Shown here piece by piece: positions 15,601-25,568 of a DNA stretch of 34,573 bases (position 1 is its first letter; each line of letters begins with the position of its first letter). The DNA lies in IMG/VR virus record IMGVR_UViG_3300012271_000034, positions 1 through 34,573 of that record; one strand, given 5' to 3'. This DNA is from a virus. The notes below the pieces were generated by a model, which worked only from the letters and a program-made list of their open reading frames with translations, made no database searches and was not told the origin of the DNA. Made by a program: the position numbers and the translations under genes.

Positions 15601-17143
15601 ATCTTGATGCAGATGTTCCAAATATTGCTGAATCCGCAGATCTTCTTCTTATTGTGAAAGAATCTGAGTTAAATTCAAAATATGAAGATCTTTCTACTGA
15701 TTCAGTTACATCAACTCCAGATTTAATTGCAGAATTACCTGTAGTAAAATTATGCTGCATCCAATAATCAGATAAATCTTCAGCATCATCTGCACCAAAT
15801 AATTTTGATCCTCTATTATATGAAGATTTTAAAGCATAATATTTGTTCCCTCCTCCATCATTGAAAATCATTTGTTTCATATTCGAACCTTGTTTCTCCA
15901 TTTTATGAACTAAAAAGTCATAAACAGTATCAACTGATTTGTGGTGAATATAGTCACTATTAACATTAATAGAATTTGGTTTAGTATCGATATTCTGAGA
16001 TGCAGAATTAGATCTAAGAGTTTCAAGAGTAATTTTTCTATTCTCTAGTTTTACAAATGATGTTGCAATATTACCAGAACTTATTTTATTATCAACTTGT
16101 TCAAGTAATACATATCCTCTATCTGAAGAATTACCATCAACTTCATTTCTTAAAATATTTCTTCTTCTTGATCTTAATCTAATCTCACCATCATAAGAAT
16201 CTGCATCTCCAATTACATCAGATCTCATATCTAATTGAAAGTTCTTTCCATACTCAGCAAAAATATCTCCATTAATAGAAGATCTAATTTGAATATCACC
16301 TTTAATAGGTGAACTTCCTCCTACTCCTTCAGATTCATATAAGTTAGCAATATCTAAAATATATCTGTCTGGCGGATCTTTATAATATCTAATTTGTGCT
16401 CTTCTTGATTCTATTAACTGAAAAGGCGATAACCCTGTTAGATCTTCAAATTCCGGATCTTCAATAAAAAAATTAATTCCTAATTCTCCAGCAGATGCAG
16501 TAGTTGTATCATAAGATTTTAATAAAATAATATCTGAAGAACCACCGGCAATAAATGAATTAATTGCCGTAGTGTCGCCAATATCAACATTTCTTGTAGA
16601 TAAAGCAGAATCGGCAGGTAAAAATGGTTTATTAAAAGATTTATTATTAATAACTATTTCCTGTTCTGATTGGTTATTCCTTTTAACTGAATTCGCTGCG
16701 GAAATATATGATGGTGTAGTACTTCCTTCAGACGCAGATTCTCCAGACGGACCTCTTAAATTAATTTTAAATATTAATTCAAAATCATTAACCCCTGTTA
16801 TTAATCCACTTGCTTCTGATACTTCAAATAAGTCACCTTTATAATATCCTGCTCCAATGTTATCTTCACCTGAATATAAATAATAGTCACCTATCTGTAC
16901 ATTTAAAATATTATCTTTAATGATATTTAAAGCAGATGCATTATTTAAAGGTGGATAGCTTCCAACTTGAATTTCAGCACCTGATCTACCAGTATTTCCT
17001 CTTCTTCCTTCTGATCCTTGGTTACCTATGAATCCTCTAAGACCTCCACCGTTAATTACGACTTGGTCAAAATTATAATTAAGTTTTTCAATTACTTCGT
17101 TTAAAGTATCTGAACCAAATATCTGTTTTACTTTTATAGCCAT
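12668..17143 (-). CDS. Long tail fibre with collagen-like start and knob-like C-terminus
   Basis: 1491 residues. Residues 1-33 hold a module shared with the 226-residue protein (MAIKVKQIFGSDT...LNYNFDQV). Residues 34-57 are eight Gly-X-Y triplets (GLR GFI GNQ GSE GRR GNT GRS GAE), a short collagen-like trimer stem. The long middle is Ser/Asn/Gly-rich and repetitive in style, with the fibre-type phrase TAPIEKLHVGG, as expected for a trimeric beta-structured shaft. The last roughly 95 residues (AITSAIYMHTGGKYSNLP, then RYSSDEGSNWNSWEFIS) resemble a pyocin-knob receptor-binding tip. It should adsorb to host surface glycans or proteins. A TATAAATA element lies 28 nt upstream of the ATG. It is the most downstream large structural gene. 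Confidence 0.9.
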   Translation of the reverse strand: MAIKVKQIFGSDTLNEVIEKLNYNFDQVVINGGGLRGFIGNQGSEGRRGNTGRSGAEIQVGSYPPLNNASALNIIKDNILNVQIGDYYLYSGEDNIGAGYYKGDLFEVSEASGLITGVNDFELIFKINLRGPSGESASEGSTTPSYISAANSVKRNNQSEQEIVINNKSFNKPFLPADSALSTRNVDIGDTTAINSFIAGGSSDIILLKSYDTTTASAGELGINFFIEDPEFEDLTGLSPFQLIESRRAQIRYYKDPPDRYILDIANLYESEGVGGSSPIKGDIQIRSSINGDIFAEYGKNFQLDMRSDVIGDADSYDGEIRLRSRRRNILRNEVDGNSSDRGYVLLEQVDNKISSGNIATSFVKLENRKITLETLRSNSASQNIDTKPNSINVNSDYIHHKSVDTVYDFLVHKMEKQGSNMKQMIFNDGGGNKYYALKSSYNRGSKLFGADDAEDLSDYWMQHNFTTGNSAIKSGVDVTESVERSSYFEFNSDSFTIRRRSADSAIFGTSASRLPYLDIRDNNNDRGIVLGWGSATSDSTKKYTELRTETDYTLFFNTRNSSTAKFIFKRGGTDSDALKSTYAKNSHVGYTFMDGSLNITNSDVNLTDRSLNLTESYSNPRGFRFRYNGSGNDQFLLESNDNGTDWLSAFRVDRVTRNIGVNITAPIEKLHVGGRIRASQSIDVYGLRNPSGGPTMNMAYDTSISTGLLRSRDWNAGLWKDMRLTANRIILDAENGTDQLTGTDFGGIHISNSGGNFVKGISFGTASNAYAGVFAQSTGGGGFNPPSDLYSTQTSGGTTAPNGTQLVFSTTPSFAAGKTFKTIIDPRGKLILEGNSIYLNKSNNSTPGGGTESFLFFAAQTGGNDAGYIRHYESSNTSDLTFVVSDDEASNDTFTWKGSGHVDAMKLTTSGVLTLKSTFNANGTINANAISASSISTTGNSSFRGLRIGKSGSNIAGVTDPFTISFSDGGGGTERSVILYGSSSDTLNLMMFDGNLQRGDHNVGHLEGSYNNIGKNNTRSNPIYTKGSAYNPASSSLGNMFGIGFSNGADASFLNNQGFTSGWGLYVAADGDARIFLDGSDGTINGTRLNVDNITVDYVNALSGTSTFQTTAQDHVVKIIKPLNVGGSHAALMIATDGEVDDIGLEIRGKVDAGTVQTSNSGTSPDAKIRLYGGGDAAIGSRLFFGTTNSGANSYLNPISDGALRHQTPNGYIEIGPKNTSWGHIHTDRSRFHFNRGAYFEGELTAERIPYLKGNNYISSGQEKPNNSIFGAGKLRYQMLQDNNIGSDAPTWNDVLWISSHTGGGVKGSNALVMGKTADFIGFQRQDYDAVEWGPLRTIYHSGNLNTSGINSSGESTKHSTNSVTSDDIAAGEVNTSELATGAVTTSKIAMGSVDYQRIDDTVMARRLAPSNANNAITSAIYMHTGGKYSNLPKNLASPSNCIGLMTVTRSGDDIIQQIIGYTPIGTTKGTWLRYSSDEGSNWNSWEFIS

Positions 17144-17171
17144 TCTTTTAAAGCTTTATTGTTTTGTTATT

Positions 17172-17179
17172 TATTTATA
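17172..17179 (-). promoter_or_regulatory. Putative T4-type late promoter TATAAATA
   Basis: The minus strand reads TATAAATA, a perfect match to the T4 late promoter, 28 nt before the tail-fibre ATG and 4 nt after the stop of the preceding gene. It is the best match among the spaced copies. Confidence 0.6.
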
Positions 17180-17182
17180 TAG

Positions 17183-20100
17183 TTATCTTTTTACCAATCT
17201 CACAGTGATTGCTGAAGAAAAGGATTGGAATTTACTTGTATTTAAATTTCCATTTAAAACAAAATTGAAATTAGAATTTCTTCTTACTTGGAAATTGAAC
17301 CCTGTCTCCTGTTTAAAATTCTGTTGTATTTTTTCAACATCTTCTAATTCATTAAATACAAGAGGTAATGATAATCCACCTACTGAACTCAATACCCAAA
17401 ATATAACTTCATCTATTCTATATCTTGGCAATACATTAAATCTAATATAATCTGATATAAAATCCTCTCTATCATTCTGTAATGTATACTCATAGTTCAC
17501 AAATTCATCAAATACTTCAGCAATTCCTAATTCAAATAATTTAGATATAATTCTATTTTCTAAGTTAACCTGCATTTCTACTGTATCTTGAGTAGGTCGA
17601 GTATACTCAATATCAAATTCTGAAATAGTAGCATCTCCTTCTTCTCTTGCTAGAAATTCTTCAATTCGAATTACATCAGGAATTTTCATTATCTTAGAAC
17701 TTAAAAAGTTCTTCTGTTCAATTGAATTCCATGTACCGAATTTAGGTTGTGTAAAATTCTTGTTTATGCTCTTTTGATAATATCCTAAGTCCCAGTTAGA
17801 TTTGAAAATATATAAGTCCTTTTTATCTATTCCTATTTCTCCAATTAAAGGATATCTAGATGAAAATCCAGTCTCAGGGTTTACTGTTAGAATTCTGTTA
17901 AATGCTTCTGGAGAAACCTTTGAATAATAAAAATTAGGTATTACTCCAAACTCAGAGTTTTCAATATCAAATTCTCTATTTAAATTCTTAAGTGCTTCTC
18001 TGTTTGAGTTTTTATCAGTGAATAATAATACATCTCTAAATTTAGGAAAATATTCCCCACCATATCTGTTCATTGGTAGTAATTCTACTCTATTTTCTCT
18101 TTTTAAAGTTGAACCAATTTCAGTTTCAGTTGTTAACCCTGGTGGTATATCTGTATCTTGTGTAACTGTTAAGTATTTAGATTTTTGAATACTAAAAGGT
18201 TTCTCAAACTCGATAACAAAATTATTTCTTTCTAAATCCTCAAAAGGAACAGTTCCATCATAATCTTCAGGAATAGTTACATACTCAACTTCAGGGGACC
18301 CTTGGTTTACTAAATCAAAAATGTTAGCAAACGATGCATCTTCAATCTGTCTTCTAAAGAAATTAAAACCTCCATCTTCATAATATGGATAGAAATTTAA
18401 AGCATTAAAATTAGAAAAATTAATTCCTAGCCCTTGTTCTACATATTGATTTTCTCTTGCTCCTATTGAATCAGCAAAAACAATTCTATCACTTACTACT
18501 TTTAAAATATCTTGTACTTCCCATAAATGAGGTTGAGTACCCTTTCTATATAATTTAATTTTATTTTTAACTCCATTAGGATTTGTAGTTAATTCTTTTA
18601 AAGCTTGAGTAAATGTATTTTCGATAGATCTTATGCCGTCAACTTTTCTTGAGCTTTGATATAGTTTTCTATTATATCTGTTTGTATCTAAATCTCCTCT
18701 AATATCATAAATTCCAGTTAAAGGAGTATCAGGATAAACAAATTCAAAATCACCATTTTCAATTGCTGTTAAAAAATCAGCTTGAGTATTAAAAATATAA
18801 TTATCTCCAGTAGCTGAATTAACAGGATTAAATCTAATCAACTTAATACTTTTAAATGTATATAAGAAAATAGTATCTAAGTAAAATTTGAATAAATTTG
18901 TATTTGGTAATTTAAATTCAATTAAGAAAGTAATATTTTTAAACTTCTTATTTTCAATTACTGTAAATTTAAGTTTAGGAATACTTTCTCCAGGGTTATC
19001 AATAGGAACACCTGCTCCGTTTGTTTCTGCTTCACCTGATCCTTGTTCATAATCTAAAGTATAAAAGTGACTTGTTGGTTGAAGTACTGCTGAGAATTTA
19101 TATCCATTATATTCAGAGCTTTGTAAGAAATCTAAATTCTCAACATTAAAATCAAGTCTAGTTTCATTTTCTCTTCTTTTCTTAACATAAAATTTAGCTC
19201 CTCTAAAAAATGTGTTTGCAAATCTTCTTGTACTTCCTCTTTCAATCTCTGAGTATTTAATTTCAGGGTTGATAAAGAAGTCACCTTTTTTCTCTATTGT
19301 AAAATATTCTTCAAAATAATTTCTGTTTGGATCTAAGTATGCATCCATATCAAAATTCTCATCAAAGAACTGATAATAATCAGTAACACTTTCATCAGAT
19401 TTTTTAACATAATTAGGATATGCTCCTAAATAATACCATTCATGTGTAAAATATTGAGGATTTGGAGTTTTAATTTCAAATGAAGGTGAGAAATTATCTA
19501 ATCCAAATGCATAGCTTGTATTTAATCTATATGGCAATTCTTTAACGTTAACTCCATCTTTAACCCATTTTGTAACAAAAGGAGATAATCTAGAGTAAGT
19601 TGATAGCTCTTTTAAGAAATTCTCATTTAATCTATCATACTCTGAATCAACTTTTACTAATTCACCATTTGAATTTTCTAATCCAAGTAATTCAGTAAAG
19701 TAACCAAAAGGTTTAAATGTGTTTTCATAATCATATTTTAAAAGGTTACTATAATTTGAACCTGAAGTATCAGATAAATCAACTGATCCTGAAATAAATT
19801 GTTTATACTTTAATTTATCATAATAAGCTAACATGTTTTTATTATCAACTGAGCTATTTTCTGTAGAATGAAAATCAAAGTCAAAATCCTTAATAGGAAA
19901 TATAGAAAAGAATCCATAATCATTTTTATTAAATGTATAGAAACTTAAGTTCCCAAAGTTATTTAAAAGAATTCTTGATCCTGATTCTACTTCAACTATA
20001 ATAAATTCATCATCTCTAACAAAGTCAGTAATAATACCATCAGTATCTCTTGTTGGAAATCCCAAGAACCTTAGTGTTCTTATTTCTTTAAAACCATTTG

Positions 20101-22075
20101 AAGTATTAACAAAAAATACATCTCCTTCTAATAATTCTAAAAATGAAATATCAATAGCTAATCTATTTTCAGTTGCATCAGATCCACCAAAGAACAGTCC
20201 ATTGTTTGTGTTCAACTTGATTACATTATTCAAGATGTGCCTATTTCTAGTAACTTCTAATGTATTATATCTTGAACCTGCGAATGTTGAATATACCAAT
20301 ACTTTTGTACCTCTCGTAGTTGCTCTTATAAATTGGTTACCGTTTAATTTACTTTCAGTTGCTTTAAAAATAAACCATCCTGAGATATCTAATATAAAAA
20401 TATCACCTGAATTAGAAATTCCTTTTGTTACAGATACAGTATCACCTTCCACTAATCTAAAAGCGGTATTTCTTTGTAATGTCAATAATCCTCCATTATT
20501 TGCAGTGACAGTATAGATCCCATTTCTAGAATCAATAGTTTCATTTTTAATAAGAACTAAAGAATTTAAGTTAGGTATTACTCCATCTATATTTTCCGGA
20601 ACCCCTGTGAATGTTTTATTTGTATATGTGCCGCCAATAGGAGCAGTTGTTGTATGTTCAACTTCAAATTTAGAATCAAACTCTAAATCAACAGTATTAC
20701 CATAATTATAATTAATAGCTTTTTTAATTGCAAGTGCAATCTGTTCTTTTGATCCTTGAATTGAAAATCTATTTTCATGATTTATCCCTGCTTTTGCAAT
20801 CGTATGATCTGCAAAGATTCCATATTCAGGTAATTCTCTTCCTATATAATAATAATCACCAGATCTTGGCATGCCTGTAACATCAAATTCCATATAAGAG
20901 AATCCTTTGAAATCAGTTGAAGTACCGCCTGCAGAAAAAACAGGATTACTAAAACCTAAAAGACCTTGGTCATCATCGCCTAATCTTTCATTAATAATAA
21001 TTTCATTTTGATCCCATTTAGAATCAGCGTCAATTTTATAAAATTTATCAGTTTTATCTTTTATATAATAAATTGCAGCAATATCTTTTATTTGATTATT
21101 TGAATATGGTGTCTCATCTAAAGTAATTTTAACTCTATTCTCATCAATTTCTTCTAAAGATCTTGCAGTTGTAACTCCTTCAGGAACTGTATTAACATAA
21201 AACCCAAAGTATCTGTTGATTGAGAATTCTTCTGCTTCTGGATCATCAAATAAAAACTCTAAGTTTATAATATTTGCTATGGCAAGGTTATTTCTTTCAA
21301 AACCCTTTGTAACAAAGTTATCAAATTCAATTATACTTTGATCTCTTGCTACTAATGATGTATGTATTTTTTCACTTTCATCTGAGAAGTCACCTTTCTT
21401 TAAAGAAATTCCTCTAAATTGAGTAAAAGAATCCTTTTCATACCTTATATTAATAGGGAAGGCCGGAAAATCGCTTTGTCTTTTATACTTTCTAATATAC
21501 TTTCCTATTTCAGACTCAGGTCCTAAATCAATTGTTTTGATAATAGTAGCATTATCTAACATGTATTGTTTAAACTTGGAAGGATCTTCAGATTGTAATC
21601 TTTTTAAATCATTATCCTCATCTATGTTTGTATATTTAAATTGAGAAGGGTTATCTACTCTGAATATTACAAATTTCTCAGGTAAGACTCTATCTAACCA
21701 TATTGGAGCAAAATAAGAGAATTCTTCATCGTAAAATCTTGAGTCTTCATATTTTGCACCTGCTGCATATGTTAAGTCATATTGATTAGAATAGTTTTGC
21801 TGAACTTGTGTTGGATCATTTACATCACCTAAACCATGTGTAATATTATTTGGTGTGATCCCTTTCTTCCAGAATCTCCATAAATCCCAGTGGTAATCAG
21901 AATCTGAAGACGTTTTATAATTTTTAAAATCTGTCTTATTCAATTCAAATGAAGCATCTATAGAATTTATAAATAATTCAGAATTTGAAGTGTAAGTTAA
22001 TTTCGCATTTGTCGTAAGCTTCGGATTGGTTCTTATTAAACCAAATGAAGCATCACCTAATAGTTTTTCAGCCAT
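17183..22075 (-). CDS. Very large virion structural protein (1630 residues)
   Basis: 1630 residues and not recognisable as a named T4 protein. It is acidic, aromatic- and Asn-rich, beta-type throughout, with no membrane segment. Around residues 505-560 there is a domain typical of phage fibre and tail proteins: SLVLIKNETIDSRNGIYTV followed by LTLQRNTAFR and EGDTVSVTKG. The N-terminus (MAEKLLGDASFGLIRTNPKL) and the phrase FAPIWLDRVLPEKFVIFRVD (about 118-137) may be recognisable in homologues. A strong terminator and then an ATAAATA element precede the gene, so it likely starts its own transcript with the fibre gene. I infer a baseplate, tail-spike or fibre-network component. Confidence 0.88.
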   Translation of the reverse strand: MAEKLLGDASFGLIRTNPKLTTNAKLTYTSNSELFINSIDASFELNKTDFKNYKTSSDSDYHWDLWRFWKKGITPNNITHGLGDVNDPTQVQQNYSNQYDLTYAAGAKYEDSRFYDEEFSYFAPIWLDRVLPEKFVIFRVDNPSQFKYTNIDEDNDLKRLQSEDPSKFKQYMLDNATIIKTIDLGPESEIGKYIRKYKRQSDFPAFPINIRYEKDSFTQFRGISLKKGDFSDESEKIHTSLVARDQSIIEFDNFVTKGFERNNLAIANIINLEFLFDDPEAEEFSINRYFGFYVNTVPEGVTTARSLEEIDENRVKITLDETPYSNNQIKDIAAIYYIKDKTDKFYKIDADSKWDQNEIIINERLGDDDQGLLGFSNPVFSAGGTSTDFKGFSYMEFDVTGMPRSGDYYYIGRELPEYGIFADHTIAKAGINHENRFSIQGSKEQIALAIKKAINYNYGNTVDLEFDSKFEVEHTTTAPIGGTYTNKTFTGVPENIDGVIPNLNSLVLIKNETIDSRNGIYTVTANNGGLLTLQRNTAFRLVEGDTVSVTKGISNSGDIFILDISGWFIFKATESKLNGNQFIRATTRGTKVLVYSTFAGSRYNTLEVTRNRHILNNVIKLNTNNGLFFGGSDATENRLAIDISFLELLEGDVFFVNTSNGFKEIRTLRFLGFPTRDTDGIITDFVRDDEFIIVEVESGSRILLNNFGNLSFYTFNKNDYGFFSIFPIKDFDFDFHSTENSSVDNKNMLAYYDKLKYKQFISGSVDLSDTSGSNYSNLLKYDYENTFKPFGYFTELLGLENSNGELVKVDSEYDRLNENFLKELSTYSRLSPFVTKWVKDGVNVKELPYRLNTSYAFGLDNFSPSFEIKTPNPQYFTHEWYYLGAYPNYVKKSDESVTDYYQFFDENFDMDAYLDPNRNYFEEYFTIEKKGDFFINPEIKYSEIERGSTRRFANTFFRGAKFYVKKRRENETRLDFNVENLDFLQSSEYNGYKFSAVLQPTSHFYTLDYEQGSGEAETNGAGVPIDNPGESIPKLKFTVIENKKFKNITFLIEFKLPNTNLFKFYLDTIFLYTFKSIKLIRFNPVNSATGDNYIFNTQADFLTAIENGDFEFVYPDTPLTGIYDIRGDLDTNRYNRKLYQSSRKVDGIRSIENTFTQALKELTTNPNGVKNKIKLYRKGTQPHLWEVQDILKVVSDRIVFADSIGARENQYVEQGLGINFSNFNALNFYPYYEDGGFNFFRRQIEDASFANIFDLVNQGSPEVEYVTIPEDYDGTVPFEDLERNNFVIEFEKPFSIQKSKYLTVTQDTDIPPGLTTETEIGSTLKRENRVELLPMNRYGGEYFPKFRDVLLFTDKNSNREALKNLNREFDIENSEFGVIPNFYYSKVSPEAFNRILTVNPETGFSSRYPLIGEIGIDKKDLYIFKSNWDLGYYQKSINKNFTQPKFGTWNSIEQKNFLSSKIMKIPDVIRIEEFLAREEGDATISEFDIEYTRPTQDTVEMQVNLENRIISKLFELGIAEVFDEFVNYEYTLQNDREDFISDYIRFNVLPRYRIDEVIFWVLSSVGGLSLPLVFNELEDVEKIQQNFKQETGFNFQVRRNSNFNFVLNGNLNTSKFQSFSSAITVRLVKR

Positions 22076-22100
22076 TGATTGAGCTTTATTTTGCTTTCAA

Positions 22101-22107
22101 TATTTAT
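22101..22107 (-). promoter_or_regulatory. Putative T4-type late promoter core ATAAATA
   Basis: The minus strand reads GATAAATA, 25 nt before ATG 22075 and just downstream of an intrinsic terminator, a terminator-then-promoter order that marks a transcription unit boundary. Confidence 0.6.
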
Positions 22108-22113
22108 CAATGG

Positions 22114-22151
22114 AAAAAACTCAGACATAAAGTTGGACAATATGTCTGAGT
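22114..22151 (-). terminator. Strong intrinsic terminator after the 1124-residue gene
   Basis: A perfect 11-bp stem (minus strand ACTCAGACATA ... TATGTCTGAGT) with an 11-nt loop is followed by a T-run (complement of 22114-22119). It lies 13 nt after the stop of the 22164-25538 gene. The plus strand has no T-run after the stem, so it acts on the minus strand. Confidence 0.88.
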
Positions 22152-22163
22152 AAAAATAAAATA

Positions 22164-25100
22164 TTAAAGTATTATATCTTGTGAATTAGATGTAGCATCA
22201 AATGAGGTTCCTCCTACGTTTCTAAGAGTTGCTCCTTCTGCTTTATAAATAGATTGGAATTCAATATCATAAGAATATTTTCTATTATCTTCTGTATATA
22301 AATCAAATCCTAATGCTTTTACATATGATAGATTTTCTGTTGCTTGCGTATAATCACCTCCGATATTTCCTAGACCAGTTGCACCTTCTCCAAAGTAATC
22401 AGTCATTCTAAATTGGAATACGATTGGTATTTGTATACTTGCTCCTGGTTCAATTGATCTTTTAGCATTAATCGTATCACCTTCAACTCTAATTCCATCA
22501 ATTTCTCTAATTAATGGGAATAAGTAAGAACCACATGACCCTGGCCCGATTAAGAATTGGTCATCTGATCTAAATGATTGTTTGATATCTGATAGATTAT
22601 TATTATATTCCCATTGTAATCTGAAATCAGAACTTTGGATATCGTTATCATAAATACCGAAAGTATTAGATTCAATTACATTTGATAATTTAGAATTACC
22701 AAAATCAGCAATTGCTCCTAAACTTGAAACAGGAGCATCTTGAACATATTTAGGATGGTCAATGTGTACATAAATTGGATTATCTAATTCACCACCAACT
22801 GAAGTATCACTTAAATCAATTAATCCTGCAGATAAATCCCCAGCAGAACTAACTGCTACAAATCCATTTGGTACTGGAGATTTAGATAAAAATGTTGCTC
22901 CATAATGATATTCTGATGAAGTACCAGATGTATTAGGTTTATAAAATAATTTTCTGTTAATACCTCCTTTTCTAAAGTAAATATATTGTCCATATACTTG
23001 ACTTGAAGAATTTACAGTATCTTCTGTATTGTTAATAATAGGAACCTCATCGTATAGTTCAAATGGCTGACCTGAATTGAATTGCTGGAATGGCATATCA
23101 TCAGAAGGCCCCGGCTCATTTGATTTAAAGCTTAATGTTGTTTGTGAATTATTTCTAAGTTCTAAAAAGAAAGTCCTATTAACAATAACACCTTTCTTAA
23201 CGGATAAGTTTGAAACAATATCTTTATAATACCCAGCAAATATTGTATTAATTTGATTTGCATTTAAGTTAACAGTATTTCCTTGCTCATCAATTAATAC
23301 AGCAGTTAACTCTGGAGTTGCCTGAGCAAGTGTTGCTTGAATTGATTCAATTTGAGAATTAAAATCAAGTAACTTATCTGCAAGAGTAATAGGTCTTTGT
23401 TCTGGGGATAAGAATCCAGAGTCAATTGAAGTTGCAGTATGTGCAAAGAATTTCTCATTTGCTGTAAACTGATCACTTAAATGGACATTTAATCCTAAAG
23501 TAGCAAGGTCATTATCAAGCTCAACTCTGATTTGTTCAGCTCTTGCTTCTTGTATAATATCTTGAACAGGATCACCACCAGATAAATCATCTGGGAATAC
23601 TACCTCAATTACATTTGAATATTCAGATTTAATTGGGTTTGTTGGATATCCTGCTTCAGAAAGAGATTTCATTCTGATTTGAACTTTCTCATCTCTATTG
23701 ATTGGAATATCTAATTGATTAACATTCACAGTATCAGCATCTTGTACATCTTCTTCAGACCATTTATATTGCCCCGTTTCTTCATCTATTTCTCTTTCTC
23801 TAACTCCAGTTACTAATTTAACCCAAGTACTTTGAGCTCCTGCTTGTCTTTCACCTGTATTATCTGTAAATTCGATTTGCTTAGGTTGGTTAGCATCACC
23901 GTCTTTCGAAAGATATCTATATTCAATAACAAACTGTATTACCTCTTGTCCACTACCGTCAGGGCCTTCTTTTGGATCTGGGAAAGGCCAAAATCCTTGA
24001 ATCCTATATTTAGGAGAAACGCCGATAGATGATTCTGCAGATAGATTATTAATCTTAGAAATAATTGAACTTAAAAGTTTCAATTTATTCTGCTTTTCTC
24101 TTTCAAAGTTTTGAAGTTCAGTTACAATATTAGATCTTTCAATATTAGATGCAAATTTTGTAGTTGCTAATTCTTCTCTTTTCTCAGTAACAGCAACATC
24201 TATTTCTTCAATATCTGAATTTAATTTATTCTTTTCATTTTGAAGTTTTCTAATTTCATCAAATACTTTTCTTTGTGTTAAATGAGAATTGATTTCAACT
24301 ACTTTAAAATCTTCAGGATCCAATTGCGGTGGATCAGGTTGAACTCCATTGACTGATGACGGTGTAGCATCTTTTGCAATTCCTAGCATATAACTACCAA
24401 AATCTACAACTTGTTTATTGTAGAATTCTGTTAAAGTAACAGATGAATCATTTGTTACTGCTAAACTTAAATCATTCGTAAAGAATGCAACTCCTGGAGA
24501 CCAGAAATCTGCAGGTATATTTGAATTAGGTTCTATCGGTCTAATGAATGTAACTAATCTTTCATTAAATCCGATAGGAATTTCTAAATTTATAAATGAG
24601 TTTCTTGTATTATAAAAACTCAATGAGGCTGCTCCAATTTGTACAGAATCATATCCTTCAACTATATCAAGTTCTATAATATTAGTTGCTGTTTCAATTG
24701 CAATAACTCTAAATCTAGTATTTCTTCTTCCTGTATTAACAATTAAACTATCTCCAACTTTAAGAGTTTCAGTTTCAAAAAGAGTTGAATTCTTAGAAGA
24801 GTAAGTTAATTTATTTAATTTATATTTCTTTTTTCTTTTAGTCTCAGATGTAATATCAGCAATTTCATCTATAGTATCGTCAAATATTTTGATTACATCA
24901 AAAGATCCAAAGAAAATATTTTCTTGGTAAGGGATTGTTCTTACTTCTTCATCAGTAAAATATTGTAATCCTTGTTGAGTTAAATCTTCTTCTAATAAAT
25001 CTATATCAATGTCATTTCTTCCATCGTAGTTTACATTAAAATAATCTAATTCATCATCTGTTGCAATATTTAAGATATATCGCCTAACGATTGCTTTGTC

Positions 25101-25538
25101 CGTTCTAGTATCAATCTGCCCAGTTAATTCGAAGTTAACATAAATTAAAGGATTTAAGAAGTTTTCAAAGAACCAGTTATTTTTGAAATCAAATGAAGTT
25201 GGAGATGCAAGTGTTGTCAATGAAGGTGCTTCTCTATCTAAAGTATTTAGAATTATTTGCGAGAACGTTCCATCAGGATTTCTATTAACAGCATTCGAAT
25301 TATTCAGACCTGAAAGGTTTTGAACATTATTATCCAATCTTTCAACTTGGGCTTTTAACCATCCAAAAGAAGGAATTTGAATTCTATCAATATTACCAGA
25401 GTCGTCTTCAATATTTACAACTACTGACTCTTTGGTAGAATTTAAAGCATCTGTAAATTTTTTCCATATTTCTACTGAGTTTTTATGTTCAATCATTAAT
25501 TGTTGAACAAATGAACTCAAACTATTTTGTACATCCAT
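22164..25538 (-). CDS. Large virion structural protein with coiled coil and Ig/FN3-like domain
   Basis: 1124 residues. The N-terminal 420 residues are mixed and beta-rich; residues about 422-500 form a long coiled coil (RKLQNEKNKLNSDIEEIDVA, then EREKQNKLKLLSSIISKINN). Residues about 510-650 (YRIQGFWPFP, VIQFVIEYRYLSKDG, KVQIRMKSLSEAGYP, YSNVIEVVFP) have the strand pattern of a fibronectin-type domain, as found in phage baseplate and tail-tip proteins. The C-terminal half is beta-type. I cannot assign a T4 name; position after gp6 suggests baseplate or fibre attachment. The gene ends at a strong terminator and has an ATAAATA element 23 nt before its ATG. Confidence 0.88.
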   Translation of the reverse strand: MDVQNSLSSFVQQLMIEHKNSVEIWKKFTDALNSTKESVVVNIEDDSGNIDRIQIPSFGWLKAQVERLDNNVQNLSGLNNSNAVNRNPDGTFSQIILNTLDREAPSLTTLASPTSFDFKNNWFFENFLNPLIYVNFELTGQIDTRTDKAIVRRYILNIATDDELDYFNVNYDGRNDIDIDLLEEDLTQQGLQYFTDEEVRTIPYQENIFFGSFDVIKIFDDTIDEIADITSETKRKKKYKLNKLTYSSKNSTLFETETLKVGDSLIVNTGRRNTRFRVIAIETATNIIELDIVEGYDSVQIGAASLSFYNTRNSFINLEIPIGFNERLVTFIRPIEPNSNIPADFWSPGVAFFTNDLSLAVTNDSSVTLTEFYNKQVVDFGSYMLGIAKDATPSSVNGVQPDPPQLDPEDFKVVEINSHLTQRKVFDEIRKLQNEKNKLNSDIEEIDVAVTEKREELATTKFASNIERSNIVTELQNFEREKQNKLKLLSSIISKINNLSAESSIGVSPKYRIQGFWPFPDPKEGPDGSGQEVIQFVIEYRYLSKDGDANQPKQIEFTDNTGERQAGAQSTWVKLVTGVREREIDEETGQYKWSEEDVQDADTVNVNQLDIPINRDEKVQIRMKSLSEAGYPTNPIKSEYSNVIEVVFPDDLSGGDPVQDIIQEARAEQIRVELDNDLATLGLNVHLSDQFTANEKFFAHTATSIDSGFLSPEQRPITLADKLLDFNSQIESIQATLAQATPELTAVLIDEQGNTVNLNANQINTIFAGYYKDIVSNLSVKKGVIVNRTFFLELRNNSQTTLSFKSNEPGPSDDMPFQQFNSGQPFELYDEVPIINNTEDTVNSSSQVYGQYIYFRKGGINRKLFYKPNTSGTSSEYHYGATFLSKSPVPNGFVAVSSAGDLSAGLIDLSDTSVGGELDNPIYVHIDHPKYVQDAPVSSLGAIADFGNSKLSNVIESNTFGIYDNDIQSSDFRLQWEYNNNLSDIKQSFRSDDQFLIGPGSCGSYLFPLIREIDGIRVEGDTINAKRSIEPGASIQIPIVFQFRMTDYFGEGATGLGNIGGDYTQATENLSYVKALGFDLYTEDNRKYSYDIEFQSIYKAEGATLRNVGGTSFDATSNSQDIIL

Positions 25539-25561
25539 TTAGAAGTAAGTTAAAATTTTAT

Positions 25562-25568
25562 TATTTAT
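25562..25568 (-). promoter_or_regulatory. Putative T4-type late promoter core ATAAATA
   Basis: The minus strand reads AATAAATAATAAAAT, 23 nt before ATG 25538. The same 15 bases occur before the 28331 gene, so the two promoters look like copies of one element. Confidence 0.55.
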